DNA of 64,000 bases from Rhodocyclaceae bacterium (GTDB lineage Bacteria; Pseudomonadota; Gammaproteobacteria; Burkholderiales; Rhodocyclaceae). Position 1 is the first letter of the stretch; each line of letters opens with the position of its first letter. The stretch covers positions 1 to 64,000 of the forward strand of contig JACAEF010000040.1 in assembly GCA_013388985.1 (NCBI GenBank). Reading direction: 5' to 3'. The position numbers and the translations under genes were made by a program. Shown here piece by piece: positions 10,503 to 19,673 of the stretch. The notes below the pieces were generated by a model, which saw nothing but the letters and a program-made list of their open reading frames with translations, was not told the DNA's origin and searched no databases.

Positions 10503-10805
10503 ATGAAGCGAAGAAACATCTTGTGCGTGTTGGCATGCGGCCTGGCGACCATGCCTGTGATCGCCCAAACCACTACGACCGCTCCGCCGGCGGGGCGCCT
10601 GCTCGCGTCGAACTGCTTCCAATGCCACGGCACCAATGGCCGCGGCGGGGTGGAAAACATCGCCGGCAAGTCGGCCAGCGAGATCGTCAAGGAGCTCAAG
10701 GAAATGCAACAGAAATCGCCGCCGAAGATGATGGACATGCATGCGCGCGGCTATACCGATGCCGAAATCGAGTTGCTTGCCAATTACCTGGCAACGCTCC
10801 GCTGA
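10503..10805 (+). CDS. fccA: Monoheme cytochrome c, FccA-like subunit
   Basis: Periplasmic c-type cytochrome of 100 residues. A signal peptide covers about 1-21 (cut near VIAQ). One heme site is CFQCH (Cys38, Cys41, His42), and KMMDMH offers a likely distal methionine ligand. It is directly followed by an FccB-type flavoprotein, so it is probably the electron acceptor of a flavocytochrome c sulfide dehydrogenase. The classic Allochromatium FccA is diheme; this one is a short monoheme form as known in several other sulfur oxidisers. Excellent ribosome site (AAGGAG). Confidence 0.85.
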   Translation: MKRRNILCVLACGLATMPVIAQTTTTAPPAGRLLASNCFQCHGTNGRGGVENIAGKSASEIVKELKEMQQKSPPKMMDMHARGYTDAEIELLANYLATLR

Positions 10806-10818
10806 GGAGGAAACGATC

Positions 10819-12144
10819 ATGATCGATCGCAGGAATTTCATCAAATGGGCCGGGGTCTCCGGCATCGCCTTTTCATCGGCGGGCTGGAGCCTGCTGGCCC
10901 ATGCGGATACGAAAACTGCCTCCTCGACGACCACCGCGACCGCCGCCGTGCCGACCAATACCGGCATCAAAGGACGGGTCGTCGTCATCGGCGGCGGAAT
11001 GGGCGGCGCGACGGTGGCGAAATATCTGCGCTTGTGGGGCGGCACAGGGGTGGACGTGACGCTGATCGAGCGCGACTCCGCCTATACCTCGAACATCATG
11101 AGCAACCTGGTGCTCAATGGCAGCCGCACCATCGGCTCGCTGCAATACGGCTACGGCAACCTGTCGAGCCGTTATGGGGTGAAGGTCGTCAAAGGGGAGG
11201 TCCTCACCATCGATCCGGTGGGCAGGAAGGTCGCCCTCGCGGGCGGCGCGAGCTATGCCTATGACCGGCTGGTGATCGCACCGGGGGTCGACTTCGACAT
11301 CCTGCCCGGCCTCGAAACCGCCGCCGCGCAGGCGAAGGTGCCGCATGCCTGGAAGGCCGGCGCGCAGACGACCGCGCTGCACAACATGATCACGGCGATG
11401 CCCAACGGCGGTGTCTTCGTGATGAGCATTCCGGCCAAGCCTTACCGCTGCCCGCCGGGGCCCTACGAGCGCGCCTGCATCGTCGCCGACTGGCTGAAGA
11501 CCAACCGGCCGGGCTCGAAAGTGATCGTGCTCGATGCCAACCCGGGCATCACGGCCGAGGTCAATGCCTTCACCGATGCCTTCAATGTCGTGCATGCCGG
11601 CGTGATCGAATACCACCCCGGCGTCAGCATCGCCAGCGTCGATGCGACGACGATGACCGTGAATACCAGCATCGGCAACATCCGCGGCAACGTGCTCAAC
11701 CTGATCCCGCCGCACCGCGCCAGCAAGGTGATTTCCGCCAACGGCCTGACCAACACGGCGGATGGCCGCTGGACGGCGGTGAATGTGCTGTCCTACGAGT
11801 CGACGACCGCGCCGGGCATCCATGTCGTCGGCGATGCCTCGGCGACGACCCAACCCAAGGCCGGCCATATCGCCAACCAGGAAGCGAAGGTCTGTGCCGA
11901 CGCGATCCTGCGGCTGCTTTCCGGTCGCGCACCCGATCCGTCGCCGCATACCAACTCGGCCTGCTACTCGCCGATCACCGCGACGACGGCCTCCTGGCTG
12001 ACGGCGAACTTCCGCTACGATGCGACGACGGCGACGATGGTGCCGGTGCCTGCTTCGTCCGGAGAGGCAGCGGCGCGTTCCTCGAAAAATTTCGAGGAGA
12101 TGGGCAAGTGGTTCACCGCGTTGATGGGGGACACCTTCGCATGA
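10819..12144 (+). CDS. fccB: FccB-like flavoprotein (sulfide dehydrogenase flavin subunit)
   Basis: FAD-dependent disulfide-oxidoreductase family protein of 441 residues. A twin-arginine signal starts at DRRNFIKWAG, the FAD Rossmann motif is VVVIGGGMGG (about 54-63), and the C-terminal domain has GIHVVGDA and NSACYSP. Sulfide-oxidising family members carry two redox cysteines. The first is present as Cys211 in YRCPPGPYERA, but the second, normally in a G-W-C-P-V context, is replaced: here the segment reads DGRWTAVNV with Thr319 at that place. The ATG at 10819 has a GAGGAGG site 8 bases upstream and a Tat signal, so longer upstream readings are rejected. Its stop overlaps the first pseudopilin start (ATGA). 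Confidence 0.85.
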   Translation: MIDRRNFIKWAGVSGIAFSSAGWSLLAHADTKTASSTTTATAAVPTNTGIKGRVVVIGGGMGGATVAKYLRLWGGTGVDVTLIERDSAYTSNIMSNLVLNGSRTIGSLQYGYGNLSSRYGVKVVKGEVLTIDPVGRKVALAGGASYAYDRLVIAPGVDFDILPGLETAAAQAKVPHAWKAGAQTTALHNMITAMPNGGVFVMSIPAKPYRCPPGPYERACIVADWLKTNRPGSKVIVLDANPGITAEVNAFTDAFNVVHAGVIEYHPGVSIASVDATTMTVNTSIGNIRGNVLNLIPPHRASKVISANGLTNTADGRWTAVNVLSYESTTAPGIHVVGDASATTQPKAGHIANQEAKVCADAILRLLSGRAPDPSPHTNSACYSPITATTASWLTANFRYDATTATMVPVPASSGEAAARSSKNFEEMGKWFTALMGDTFA

Positions 12145-12545
12145 TCCGGACGCGCGGTTTCACGCTCCTCGAACTGCTGGTGGTGGTCGCCATCATCGGC
12201 CTGCTCGTCGCCTACGTGGGGCCGCGCTATGCCGCCCAGATCGGCAAGTCCGAGATCACCGCGGCCCGCGCCCAGATGGAGGCGCTGGCCAAGGCGCTCG
12301 ACACTTACCGTCTCGATACCGGCCACTATCCATCCGCTCAACAGGGCCTGGCGGCCCTGCGCGAGCGGCCAGCCGGCGAGGTGAAATGGAATGGCCCTTA
12401 TCTGCAGAAGGATGTGCCGGCCGATCCGTGGGGCAGGCCCTACGTGTATCGGATGCCCGGTGCGAAAGGCGATTATGAGTTGATCTCCTTTGGCCGCGAC
12501 GGCGTGCCCGGCGGTACGGGCGACAACGCGGACATCACGTACTGA
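12141..12545 (+). CDS. gspG: Major pseudopilin, GspG-like
   Basis: Type II secretion or pilus-like pseudopilin of 134 residues. The prepilin leader MIRTRG is cut before FTLLELLVVVAIIGLLVAYV, with Glu at mature position 5. The C-terminal part has PSAQQGLAALRERP, ADPWGRPYVYR and the FGRDGVPGGTGDNADI end typical of GspG calcium-site proteins. The ATG at 12141 overlaps the fccB stop, so translation is likely coupled. No prepilin peptidase gene lies nearby, so processing must use one encoded elsewhere. Confidence 0.93.
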   Translation: MIRTRGFTLLELLVVVAIIGLLVAYVGPRYAAQIGKSEITAARAQMEALAKALDTYRLDTGHYPSAQQGLAALRERPAGEVKWNGPYLQKDVPADPWGRPYVYRMPGAKGDYELISFGRDGVPGGTGDNADITY

Positions 12546-12546
12546 A

Positions 12547-13725
12547 ATGCGCTTCGCGGTGCGTGCCATCGGTCAGCAGGGCATCGTCAGCGTCGACGTC
12601 GACGCCGCGGATGCGGCCGCCGCGTGCGAAGAGGTGCGGACGCAGGCGCTGCGGCCCTTGTCGGTGGCGCCGGTGCGCAGCGTTCTGCCGGCGCGGCGCA
12701 ACGCCTTTCCACTGGCTTTGTTCAGCCAGGAACTGCTCGCGCTGCTCGAAGCCGGCCTGACGCTGACCGAGGCCATCGAGGCCCTGTGCGACAAGGAAGC
12801 GCGCAGTACGACGCGCGTCGTGCTCGAACGGCTGCTGCGCGATCTGCGCGAAGGGCAGCGTTTCTCTGCGGCGCTGGCGCGCCAGCCCGCGTATTTCCCG
12901 GCGCTCTACGTTGTCTTGATGCGGGCGGCGGAACGCACCTCCAGCCTGCCGGCCTCGCTTGCGCGTTACCTCGAATACCACGGTCAGCTCGACGCCGTGC
13001 GCGGCCGGGTCGTCAGCGCGCTGATCTATCCGCTGATCCTGCTGGTGGTCGGCGGTGCCGTCACCGTCTTCCTGCTCGGCCATGTCGTGCCGCGCTTCGC
13101 CGGCATCTACCAGGGCACCGGCCGCGATCTGCCCTGGCTCTCGCAGCTGCTGATGGCGTGGGGCGGTTTCGCCGCCCGGCATGGTTCGCTGCTGGCCATC
13201 GCCGCTGCCGCGGTCCTGGCAGCGCTGATCATCGGGGGGCGCGCCTGGTGGAAAAGCGGTGGTGTGCAGCGTTTCGCGCGGCGCCTGCCCGGCATCGGCG
13301 CGACGCTGGCCATGATCGAACTGGCGCGTCTCTATCTCGCGCTCGGCACGCTGCTCGAAGGCGGTCTGCCCATCCTGCAAGCGATGCAGCTCGCCGAAGG
13401 ACTGCTTTCACCGGAAACGCTGCTGCGCTATCGGGCGGCCGCGGCCGCGATCGAGCGCGGCGAGAGTGTCTCCTCTGCCTTCGACGCCAACGGCCTTGCC
13501 TCCCCGGTCGCGCTGCGCCTGCTACGCGTCGGCGAACGCGCTGGCCGGCTGGGCGAAATGCTCGGCCGTGCGGCACGTTTCCACGACGGCGAGATCGCAC
13601 GCCGCATCGAGGCCTTCGCGCGCGGCTTCGAGCCGCTTTTGATGGCGGCGATCGGCCTCGTCGTCGGCACCATCGTCGTGCTGCTCTACCTGCCGATTTT
13701 CGATCTCGCCGGGAGTCTGCGATGA
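12547..13725 (+). CDS. gspF: Inner-membrane platform protein, GspF/PilC family
   Basis: Polytopic inner-membrane protein of 392 residues that anchors the assembly ATPase and pseudopilus. It has the duplicated T2SSF domain (about 70-190 and 270-390), with membrane segments near 165-190, 215-240 and 370-390. The motif PLALFSQELLALLEAGLTLTEAI begins the first domain. ATG 12547 follows the gspG stop by one base; the gspE start overlaps its stop. Confidence 0.93.
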   Translation: MRFAVRAIGQQGIVSVDVDAADAAAACEEVRTQALRPLSVAPVRSVLPARRNAFPLALFSQELLALLEAGLTLTEAIEALCDKEARSTTRVVLERLLRDLREGQRFSAALARQPAYFPALYVVLMRAAERTSSLPASLARYLEYHGQLDAVRGRVVSALIYPLILLVVGGAVTVFLLGHVVPRFAGIYQGTGRDLPWLSQLLMAWGGFAARHGSLLAIAAAAVLAALIIGGRAWWKSGGVQRFARRLPGIGATLAMIELARLYLALGTLLEGGLPILQAMQLAEGLLSPETLLRYRAAAAAIERGESVSSAFDANGLASPVALRLLRVGERAGRLGEMLGRAARFHDGEIARRIEAFARGFEPLLMAAIGLVVGTIVVLLYLPIFDLAGSLR

Positions 13726-15353
13726 ACGCGCCGCTTGCCACCACGATCGGCGAAGACATCGATTTCCCCGTTCTCTCGCTGTATCGGCTGCACCGGCTGC
13801 AGCCGCTGTTCGAGCGCGTGCCACTCGCGCAAGCGCGGGCGCGCCGCTGCGCGCTGTTGCGCGATGGCCGGCAGCTGGTCGGAGTGAGCGACGATCCGTT
13901 CGATGCCGACCGGCAACGCTGGCTCGAGGCGCGCGCCGGCCGGCCGGTCGAGTGGTATCTCGCCACGCCGGAGGATCTGACCGCCTGGCTCGACAGGCAG
14001 ACGGCAACGGCCTCGGCGCTGGCCGGCATCGCCGCCGCGAAAGTCGGCGCTAAAGCCGCGAACAGCGGAGGGAGACCCACCGTAGACGGGGGCGTAGCGC
14101 CCGTGAGCGGCGTCGAGACGACACCCCGCGACGAAGATATTGCGTTGGCCGGCGCACAGCACGACGAGAGCCCGGTGGTGCGGCTGGTCACATCGACGCT
14201 GCACGATGCGCTGCGGCTCGGCGCCAGCGACATCCATCTCGAAGCGACGCCGCAGGGCCTCGTCGTGCGCTACCGCATCGACGGCGTGCTCGAACGGATC
14301 GGTGAGGCGGCCGGCCGCGACACCGCCGAACAGGCCATCTCGCGCCTCAAGGTGCTCGCCGAACTCGACATCGCCGAACGGCGCGTCCCGCAGGACGGCC
14401 GCTTCGCGGTGCGCTTCGCCGGTCGGCGCGTCGATCTGCGGCTGTCGATCATGCCGAGCATCCACGGCGAGGATGCCGTGCTGCGCATCCTCGACAAGCG
14501 CCGGCTGGTGGCCGACGGCGAGACGCTGAACCTCGAACGGCTCGGCTTCGCCGCCGACGATCTCGCCCGCATGCGCGAGCTGGCGGCCCAGCCCTATGGC
14601 ATGCTGCTGGTCACCGGCCCCACCGGCAGCGGCAAGACGACGACGCTGTATGGCGTGCTGTCGGAGATCCACGACGGCCGCGACAAGATCGTCACCATCG
14701 AAGACCCCGTCGAATACGAGCTGCCGGGCGTGCTGCAGATCCCGGTCAATGAAAGGAAGGGGCTCACCTTCGCCCGCGGCCTGCGCTCGATCCTGCGCCA
14801 CGACCCGGACAAGATCATGATCGGTGAGATCCGCGATGCCGAGACCGCCGAAATCGCCGTGCAGTCGGCGCTGACCGGTCACCTGGTGCTCTCGACGGTG
14901 CACGCCAACAATGTTTTCGACGTCTTCAACCGCTTCGCCCATCTGGGCATCGATCCTTATGCCCTGACCTCGGCGCTGGGCGGCGTCTGGGCGCAGCGTC
15001 TGCTGCGCACCGTCTGCCCGCATTGCGCCGAGGCCGTGGCGCCTTCCTCACGCGCGCTCGCCGCCTTGCGCCTGTCCCCGGAAACCGCCCGAGTCGAGCT
15101 GGCAGGGTTGCGTCAGGGCAAAGGTTGCGGCGAATGTCGCGGCACCGGCTATCGGGGCCGTCGGGCGGTCGCCGAGATCCTGGCACTCGACGACCGTCTG
15201 CGTGCCCTGATAGCCCAACGGGCGCCGCTGGCCGAAATCAAGGCCGAGGCGCGCCGGCAGGGCATGCGCAGCCTGCGCGACGCCGCCCTGCAGCTGGCCC
15301 GCGCAGGCCAGACGACGCTGGAAGAGGTGGCCCGTGTCACGCTTCAAACCTGA
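13722..15353 (+). CDS. gspE: Assembly ATPase, GspE/PilB family
   Basis: Cytoplasmic hexameric ATPase of 543 residues that powers pseudopilus assembly. The N-terminal domain (about 15-95) is followed by a low-complexity linker, then the catalytic core with Walker A GPTGSGKTTTLYG, the Asp box VTIEDPVEYE, Walker B KIMIGEIRDAETA and the His box LSTVHAN. Four zinc cysteines are in CPHC and CGEC near residues 430-470. The linker at about 107-140 looks inserted: it holds a 12-bp piece of the dispersed repeat and a GTAG-led palindrome. The start at 13722 overlaps the gspF stop; the much longer frame upstream is antisense-like noise. Confidence 0.93.
   Translation: MNAPLATTIGEDIDFPVLSLYRLHRLQPLFERVPLAQARARRCALLRDGRQLVGVSDDPFDADRQRWLEARAGRPVEWYLATPEDLTAWLDRQTATASALAGIAAAKVGAKAANSGGRPTVDGGVAPVSGVETTPRDEDIALAGAQHDESPVVRLVTSTLHDALRLGASDIHLEATPQGLVVRYRIDGVLERIGEAAGRDTAEQAISRLKVLAELDIAERRVPQDGRFAVRFAGRRVDLRLSIMPSIHGEDAVLRILDKRRLVADGETLNLERLGFAADDLARMRELAAQPYGMLLVTGPTGSGKTTTLYGVLSEIHDGRDKIVTIEDPVEYELPGVLQIPVNERKGLTFARGLRSILRHDPDKIMIGEIRDAETAEIAVQSALTGHLVLSTVHANNVFDVFNRFAHLGIDPYALTSALGGVWAQRLLRTVCPHCAEAVAPSSRALAALRLSPETARVELAGLRQGKGCGECRGTGYRGRRAVAEILALDDRLRALIAQRAPLAEIKAEARRQGMRSLRDAALQLARAGQTTLEEVARVTLQT
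14040..14140 (+). repeat. Inserted linker DNA in gspE: partial dispersed repeat plus REP-like palindrome
   Basis: AAAGTCGGCGCT at 14040-14051 equals the A/T end of the dispersed 25-bp repeat, after which the match stops. Downstream, GTAG at 14082-14085 directly precedes an imperfect palindrome (14086-14104, arms ACGGGGGCG and CGCCCGT, loop TAG). A GTAG tetranucleotide next to a palindrome is the layout of REP elements. The frame stays open through it. Confidence 0.45.
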
Positions 15354-15945
15354 GCCCACCGAACTGTTCATCCCGCGGCGCGGCCGGGTGGAGCTCGGCG
15401 ATCCGCCGCGTCCGGGCGCGGCGCTCGACATCTGCGTGTCGGACGTGCTGGCGCGTTACTGGGTCCTCGACTGCCCCGCGGGACTCGCCAGCGCCCGCGA
15501 ACTCGACCTCTATGCCGCCGAGCGCTTTGCCGCGATCTTCGGCGAGGATCCCGCCCAATGGGTGCTGCGCTACGACCCCGATCCGCGCCGCCGCACCTGG
15601 CTGGCCTGCGCGCTGCCGGCGGCGGTGGCCATCGAACTGCCGCAACGGGCGGCCGCACGCGGCTGGCGGACGCGCCATGTCCAGCCGCGGTTCGTGCGTG
15701 CCTACAACCGCCATTGCCGGCGCATCGAGCGGACGGCGGCGTTCTGCCTGGCCGAAACCGACAGCACGACGGTCGCGCTGCTCGTCGATGGCGGCTGGCG
15801 CGACATCCGCGTTCATCCGCCGCTCGATCGCAGCCAGGCCGATTTCGCCACGCTGTTGCGGCGTGACTGCCGGCAGGCCGGCCTGTCGGGGCCCTGTCCG
15901 CGCCCCGTGATCGTCGGACCGCTCGCGGAGGCTGCGGTGGCATGA
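15334..15945 (+). CDS. GspL/PilM-like cytoplasmic assembly protein (tentative)
   Basis: Protein of 203 residues without a membrane segment. No strong motif is visible; size, position right after the ATPase gene and an alpha/beta pattern (ALLVDGGWRDIRV near 150) suggest the PilM/GspL-type cytoplasmic scaffold that links ATPase to inner membrane. Start is GTG 15334 with GAAGAGG just upstream, overlapping the gspE stop by 20 bases. It overlaps the next gene by 4 bases. Confidence is moderate for it being a real gene and low for the exact role. Confidence 0.6.
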   Translation: MSRFKPEPTELFIPRRGRVELGDPPRPGAALDICVSDVLARYWVLDCPAGLASARELDLYAAERFAAIFGEDPAQWVLRYDPDPRRRTWLACALPAAVAIELPQRAAARGWRTRHVQPRFVRAYNRHCRRIERTAAFCLAETDSTTVALLVDGGWRDIRVHPPLDRSQADFATLLRRDCRQAGLSGPCPRPVIVGPLAEAAVA

Positions 15946-16433
15946 AACCGCTCGTCATCGACTTCGCACCGCGGCCGCCGACCACTGCGCGGCTGCGCTG
16001 GATCGCCGGTGTCGCCGGCCTGCTGGCAACGCTCGTCGGCGCCACGGCCTGGGTGCTGACCAGCCCGGTCGAAGCCAGCCACATGGCGCAAGGCAAGCCG
16101 CAGCCCGATTTGCCGGATGGCGAGGCAGCGCAAGCGATAGATGCGGCCATTCGCGAACTTAACCTGCCCTGGCCCCAACTGCTGGACGCGCTCGCCGCCA
16201 GCTTCGGTCCGCAGCACGATGCCGTGCTGCTGCGCGCCGAGGCGGATATTTCCCGCGCCACCGTGCGCCTTGCCGGCGAGGCGCGCAGCCAGGGCGCCGT
16301 CCAGGCGCTGCCGGCACGCTTGCGTGGCGCGCCGGCGATCGCCACCGCTACCCTGCTCGGCCAGGAGACGGTCGAGAACGCCGCCTGGCCGGTGCGCTTC
16401 ACGCTCGAACTGCGCGTCCGGGAGGCGCCGTGA
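15942..16433 (+). CDS. PilN/GspL-like inner-membrane assembly protein
   Basis: Bitopic protein of 163 residues: short cytoplasmic N terminus (MKPLVIDFAPRPPTTARL), one membrane segment at about 20-40, then a periplasmic ferredoxin-like-sized domain (about 60-163). This matches PilN or the periplasmic part of GspL. It is embedded in the G-F-E-(x)-N-O-P-D order with 4-base overlaps on both sides, mirroring the pilMNOPQ order of type IV pilus machines. Confidence 0.65.
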   Translation: MKPLVIDFAPRPPTTARLRWIAGVAGLLATLVGATAWVLTSPVEASHMAQGKPQPDLPDGEAAQAIDAAIRELNLPWPQLLDALAASFGPQHDAVLLRAEADISRATVRLAGEARSQGAVQALPARLRGAPAIATATLLGQETVENAAWPVRFTLELRVREAP

Positions 16434-16936
16434 ATCCGCGTCTCGTGCTCGAGCTCGCCTGGCGCCGCCAGCGCTGGCTGCTGCCGTTCGGCCTCGCGGC
16501 GGTGGTCGCATCGTCGGCGCTGGCCTTGAACGGCCTCGCCAGGCCGGCGCCCGCGATCGTCGCGGCCAGCGATGACGGCAGTCGCCGCGCCGAGGCGCAT
16601 TACCAAGCCTTCCGCGCCCTCCTGATCGCGCACGATGCGCTGGAGGCCCGGCAGAACGCCATCATCGATCTGGCCCTGCGCCACGGTCTCGCGCCCGGCC
16701 GCATCGACTTTGGCAGGGAGCGCAACGAGACCGGCGGCTTCGACCGGGCGACGCTGTCCTTTCCACTGCGCGGCGACTATGCCGATTTCCAGAAATTCCT
16801 TGCCGCCGCACTGGCCGGAGAGCCCGGCCTGGGCGTGGCGGAGCTCACCCTGCAGCGGGAAGCCACCGGCAACGGCATCGTCGCCCAGTTGCGCCTCGTG
16901 TTCCATCTGCAGCCCGCGCCGGGGGGCAGGTCATGA
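16430..16936 (+). CDS. PilO/GspM-like inner-membrane assembly protein
   Basis: Bitopic protein of 168 residues with one membrane segment at about 16-34 and a periplasmic domain with a helical hairpin then a beta-rich part (FPLRGDYADFQKFLAAAL), the pattern of PilO and GspM. Starts at an ATG-like position overlapping the previous stop by 4 bases (GTG 16430). Role assigned by topology and gene order only. Confidence 0.65.
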   Translation: MNPRLVLELAWRRQRWLLPFGLAAVVASSALALNGLARPAPAIVAASDDGSRRAEAHYQAFRALLIAHDALEARQNAIIDLALRHGLAPGRIDFGRERNETGGFDRATLSFPLRGDYADFQKFLAAALAGEPGLGVAELTLQREATGNGIVAQLRLVFHLQPAPGGRS

Positions 16937-17379
16937 AGTCGTCGCGCCTGCCCTGGCTCGTGCTGGTGCTGATCGGGGTGGCGTTGCTGGCCGCCTATGG
17001 CGAAGCCTCCACGCCACCGCCGTCTTCGTCTAGTCTGCCCTACGTCCGGGCGCTCGCGCCACGTCCGGCCGCGCCTGCCACGATGGGCGATCCGTTTTCT
17101 GTTTCCCCGCCGGCACCTGCCGTCGCTTCGCCGGGTGCCGTCCCGCCAGCGCCGACTTTGGCGCCGGCCTTGCCGTGGCGGGTGATCGGCAAGCAATATG
17201 ACGAACAGGAGGGCTGGGCCGTATTCTTGGCGCGCGGCGAGGAAACCCGCATCGTGCGCACCGGCGACACGCTCGACGAAACCTACCGCGTGGTCGCGAT
17301 CCAGCCGCCGGTGCTGACGCTGCAACATCTCAAGCGCGCCACGCGCCAAACACTCGACATCGGAGAAGCCAGGGAATGA
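16933..17379 (+). CDS. PilP/GspC-like pilot-linker protein
   Basis: Protein of 148 residues: N-terminal membrane anchor (about 7-25), a long Pro/Ala/Ser-rich linker (about 30-80), then a small beta domain (WRVIGKQYDEQEGWAVFLAR ... GDTLDETYRVVAI) like the HR domain of GspC or PilP, which contacts the secretin. The linker contains a copy of the dispersed 25-bp repeat in frame (17135-17159, encoding AVPPAPTL). Overlaps the secretin start by 4 bases. Confidence 0.65.
   Translation: MKSSRLPWLVLVLIGVALLAAYGEASTPPPSSSSLPYVRALAPRPAAPATMGDPFSVSPPAPAVASPGAVPPAPTLAPALPWRVIGKQYDEQEGWAVFLARGEETRIVRTGDTLDETYRVVAIQPPVLTLQHLKRATRQTLDIGEARE
17135..17159 (+). repeat. Dispersed 25-bp repeat, copy 2 (inside gspC/pilP-like gene)
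   Basis: GTGCCGT, CCC, GCCAGCGCCGACTTT in the Pro/Ala linker, coding strand. Its reading frame differs from that used in trpC or the hydrogenase-like gene. Matches the consensus exactly. Confidence 0.85.
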
Positions 17380-19196
17380 ACCGTCTCGTCGCACTTATCG
17401 CACTCCTCGTCCTCATCGCCGGCTGCGCGACGACCTCGGTGTCCATGCAGGAAGGCCGCCGCCTCGCCGAAGCCGGCAGGCTCGAAGAGGCGCTGCCCCA
17501 TTTCGAAGCCGCCCTGCGCGAGGAGCCGAACCGCGCCGAGGCGCGCCTGGCCGTGGCTTCGACGCGGGAACGCATCGCCGCGCGATGGCTGCGCGAGGCC
17601 GAAAAGGCGAGCGACGGCGGACGTCGGGCCGAGGCCGATGCGCTGCTCGCGCGCGTGCTGGCGCTGGATCCGGCCAACGAACGGGCGCGCAGGCTCGCCG
17701 ATGCCGCCCGCCTGGAGCGGCGCCGCGCGCAATGGCAGGCGGAAGCCGAAGCCGCCTGGGCGCGGGGTGATGCCGAAGGCGCGCTCTCACGGTTGCACGA
17801 AATCCTCGTCGAAGCGCCGCGCGACGGCGCCGCGCTCGGGCTGCGCGAGACCATCGAGGCGACGCTGGCGACAGCCGGCCGGGCCGGCGATCCCGAGCTC
17901 GCCGCCGCGCTGGCCAAGCCAGTGTCGATCGAATTCAAGGACGCCTCCCTCAAGCAGGTGTTCGAGGTGCTGGCGCGCACTTCCGGTATCAACTTCGTGT
18001 TCGACAAGGAGGTGAAGACCGACGAGCCGACGACGATCTATCTGCGGCGCGCGACGGTGAAGGAGATCCTCAATGCCGTGCTGCTGGCGCATCAGCTCGA
18101 ACGCCGCACGCTCGACGACGGCACTCTGCTCATCTATCCGAACACGCCGGCCAAGGCGCGCGACCATCAGAACCTGACGATCAAGACCTTTTACCTCGCC
18201 AATACCGAGCCGAAGGTCGCGCTCTCGACGCTGCGTACCATCCTCAAGGCGAAAGACGTCGTCGCCGACGAGAAGCAGAACCTGCTGGTGATGCGCGACA
18301 CGCCCGAGACGATCCGCCTCGCCGGCAAGCTGCTCGCCGTGCATGACCTGCCCGAGCCGGAAGTGATGCTCGAAGTCGAGATCCTCGAAGTGAAGCGCAG
18401 CCGCCTGCTCGATCTGGGCATCCGCTGGCCCGATCTGTTGACGCTGACGCCGCTGGGCAGCGCGGCGAACGGTCTGCTCACGCTCGCCGACATCAAGAAC
18501 GCCACCTCGCGCACCCTCGGCGCGACGATCACGCCGTTGAGCATCGCGGGCGGCCAGGGCGATACCGACATCAATCTGCTCGCCAATCCGCGCATCCGCA
18601 CCCGCAACCGCGAGACGGCCAAGATCATGATCGGCGACCGGGTGCCGAACATCACCACCACCGCGACCGCGACCGGCTTCGTCGCCGAGTCGGTGCAGTA
18701 TGTCGATGTCGGCCTGAAGCTCGAGGTGCAACCCAGTATTTACCTCGACGGCGAGATCGCCATCCGCATCAACCTGGAGGTCAGCAACATCGTCGATCAG
18801 GTGAAGACCAAGACCGGCACGCTCGCCTACCAGATCGGCACGCGCAATGCCTCGACGGTGCTGCGCCTCAAGGACGGCGAGAATCAGGTGCTCGCCGGCC
18901 TGATCAGCGATGCCGAACGCAGCAGCGCGAACAAGGTGCCGGGGCTGGGAGATCTGCCGCTCCTCGGCCGTCTGTTCGGCGGCCGCACCGACGATGGCCA
19001 GAAAACCGAGTTGATGCTGTCGATCACGCCACGGCTGGTGCGCGGCATGAGTCGCCCCGCGTTGGCGCGCAGCGAGTTCGATTCCGGGCCGGAAGGCAGC
19101 CCGCGCGCTCCGGCAACCGATCTTTCCGCCTATACCGAGGTGGTGCCGGCGCCGGCGCAGCAAACGCCGTCTGGCGAAGAAACGAAGGCCCGATGA
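17376..19196 (+). CDS. gspD: Secretin with N-terminal TPR-like repeats, lipoprotein (GspD/MshL type)
   Basis: Outer-membrane channel subunit of 606 residues. Signal peptide ends in lipobox LIAGC (Cys17). Residues about 22-150 are alanine/arginine-rich helical repeats ([21 protein letters not shown]) of TPR type. Then comes an N0-like STN domain ([22 protein letters not shown], about 187-260), a secretin N1-type domain, and the C-terminal secretin core with [15 protein letters not shown] and [17 protein letters not shown]-bearing secretin that is itself a lipoprotein differs from classical GspD and resembles MSHA-like or environmental systems. The last ~35 residues are Pro/Glu-rich. Confidence 0.92.
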   Translation: MNRLVALIALLVLIAGCATTSVSMQEGRRLAEAGRLEEALPHFEAALREEPNRAEARLAVASTRERIAARWLREAEKASDGGRRAEADALLARVLALDPANERARRLADAARLERRRAQWQAEAEAAWARGDAEGALSRLHEILVEAPRDGAALGLRETIEATLATAGRAGDPELAAALAKPVSIEFKDASLKQVFEVLARTSGINFVFDKEVKTDEPTTIYLRRATVKEILNAVLLAHQLERRTLDDGTLLIYPNTPAKARDHQNLTIKTFYLANTEPKVALSTLRTILKAKDVVADEKQNLLVMRDTPETIRLAGKLLAVHDLPEPEVMLEVEILEVKRSRLLDLGIRWPDLLTLTPLGSAANGLLTLADIKNATSRTLGATITPLSIAGGQGDTDINLLANPRIRTRNRETAKIMIGDRVPNITTTATATGFVAESVQYVDVGLKLEVQPSIYLDGEIAIRINLEVSNIVDQVKTKTGTLAYQIGTRNASTVLRLKDGENQVLAGLISDAERSSANKVPGLGDLPLLGRLFGGRTDDGQKTELMLSITPRLVRGMSRPALARSEFDSGPEGSPRAPATDLSAYTEVVPAPAQQTPSGEETKAR

Positions 19197-19666
19197 AGCA
19201 AGAGCGCGGCTTCACGCTGATCGAGCTGGTCGCCGTGCTGGCGATTCTCGGCGTGCTGGCGGGCATCGCCTTGCCGCTTGCCGAGGTCGCCACCCAGCGT
19301 CAGAAAGAGCAGGAGTTGCGCCGCGCGTTGCGCGAGATCCGCGATGCGATCGACGCCTACAAGCGGGCCGCCGACGAGGGGCGCATCGTGCTGCCCGCCG
19401 GCGCGAGCGGTTATCCGCCCAGCCTGAACGCGCTGGTCGCCGGTGTCGAGGATGCGAAGGATGCGCGTCACCGCAGGATCTACTTTTTGCGCCGCCTGCC
19501 GCGCGATCCGCTAAATCCCGATCCCGCGGCCGAAGCCGCGGCGACCTGGGGCAAGCGCAGTTACGCCAGCGAGCCCGACGCGCCGAAGGAGGGCGAGGAC
19601 GTCTATGACGTCTATTCCCGCTCCGCGGCGATCGGTCTCAATGGCGTTCCCTACCGCGAGTGGTGA
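19193..19666 (+). CDS. Pseudopilin (GspG/H-like)
   Basis: Prepilin-like protein of 157 residues: leader MKQERG, then [22 protein letters not shown] with Glu at +5, then a helical stalk ([22 protein letters not shown]) and a globular part with [27 protein letters not shown] and the [15 protein letters not shown] end. It overlaps the secretin stop by 4 bases. This family with a DPLNP motif is common as a second pseudopilin in such clusters. Confidence 0.88.
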   Translation: MKQERGFTLIELVAVLAILGVLAGIALPLAEVATQRQKEQELRRALREIRDAIDAYKRAADEGRIVLPAGASGYPPSLNALVAGVEDAKDARHRRIYFLRRLPRDPLNPDPAAEAAATWGKRSYASEPDAPKEGEDVYDVYSRSAAIGLNGVPYREW

Positions 19667-19673
19667 GGCCCGC

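Noticed and set aside
12624-13721. A 366-residue N-terminal extension of GspE
   Set aside because: It overlaps gspF in another frame and is Arg/Ala-rich noise; the ATG at 13722 overlaps the gspF stop and begins the normal GspE N terminus.
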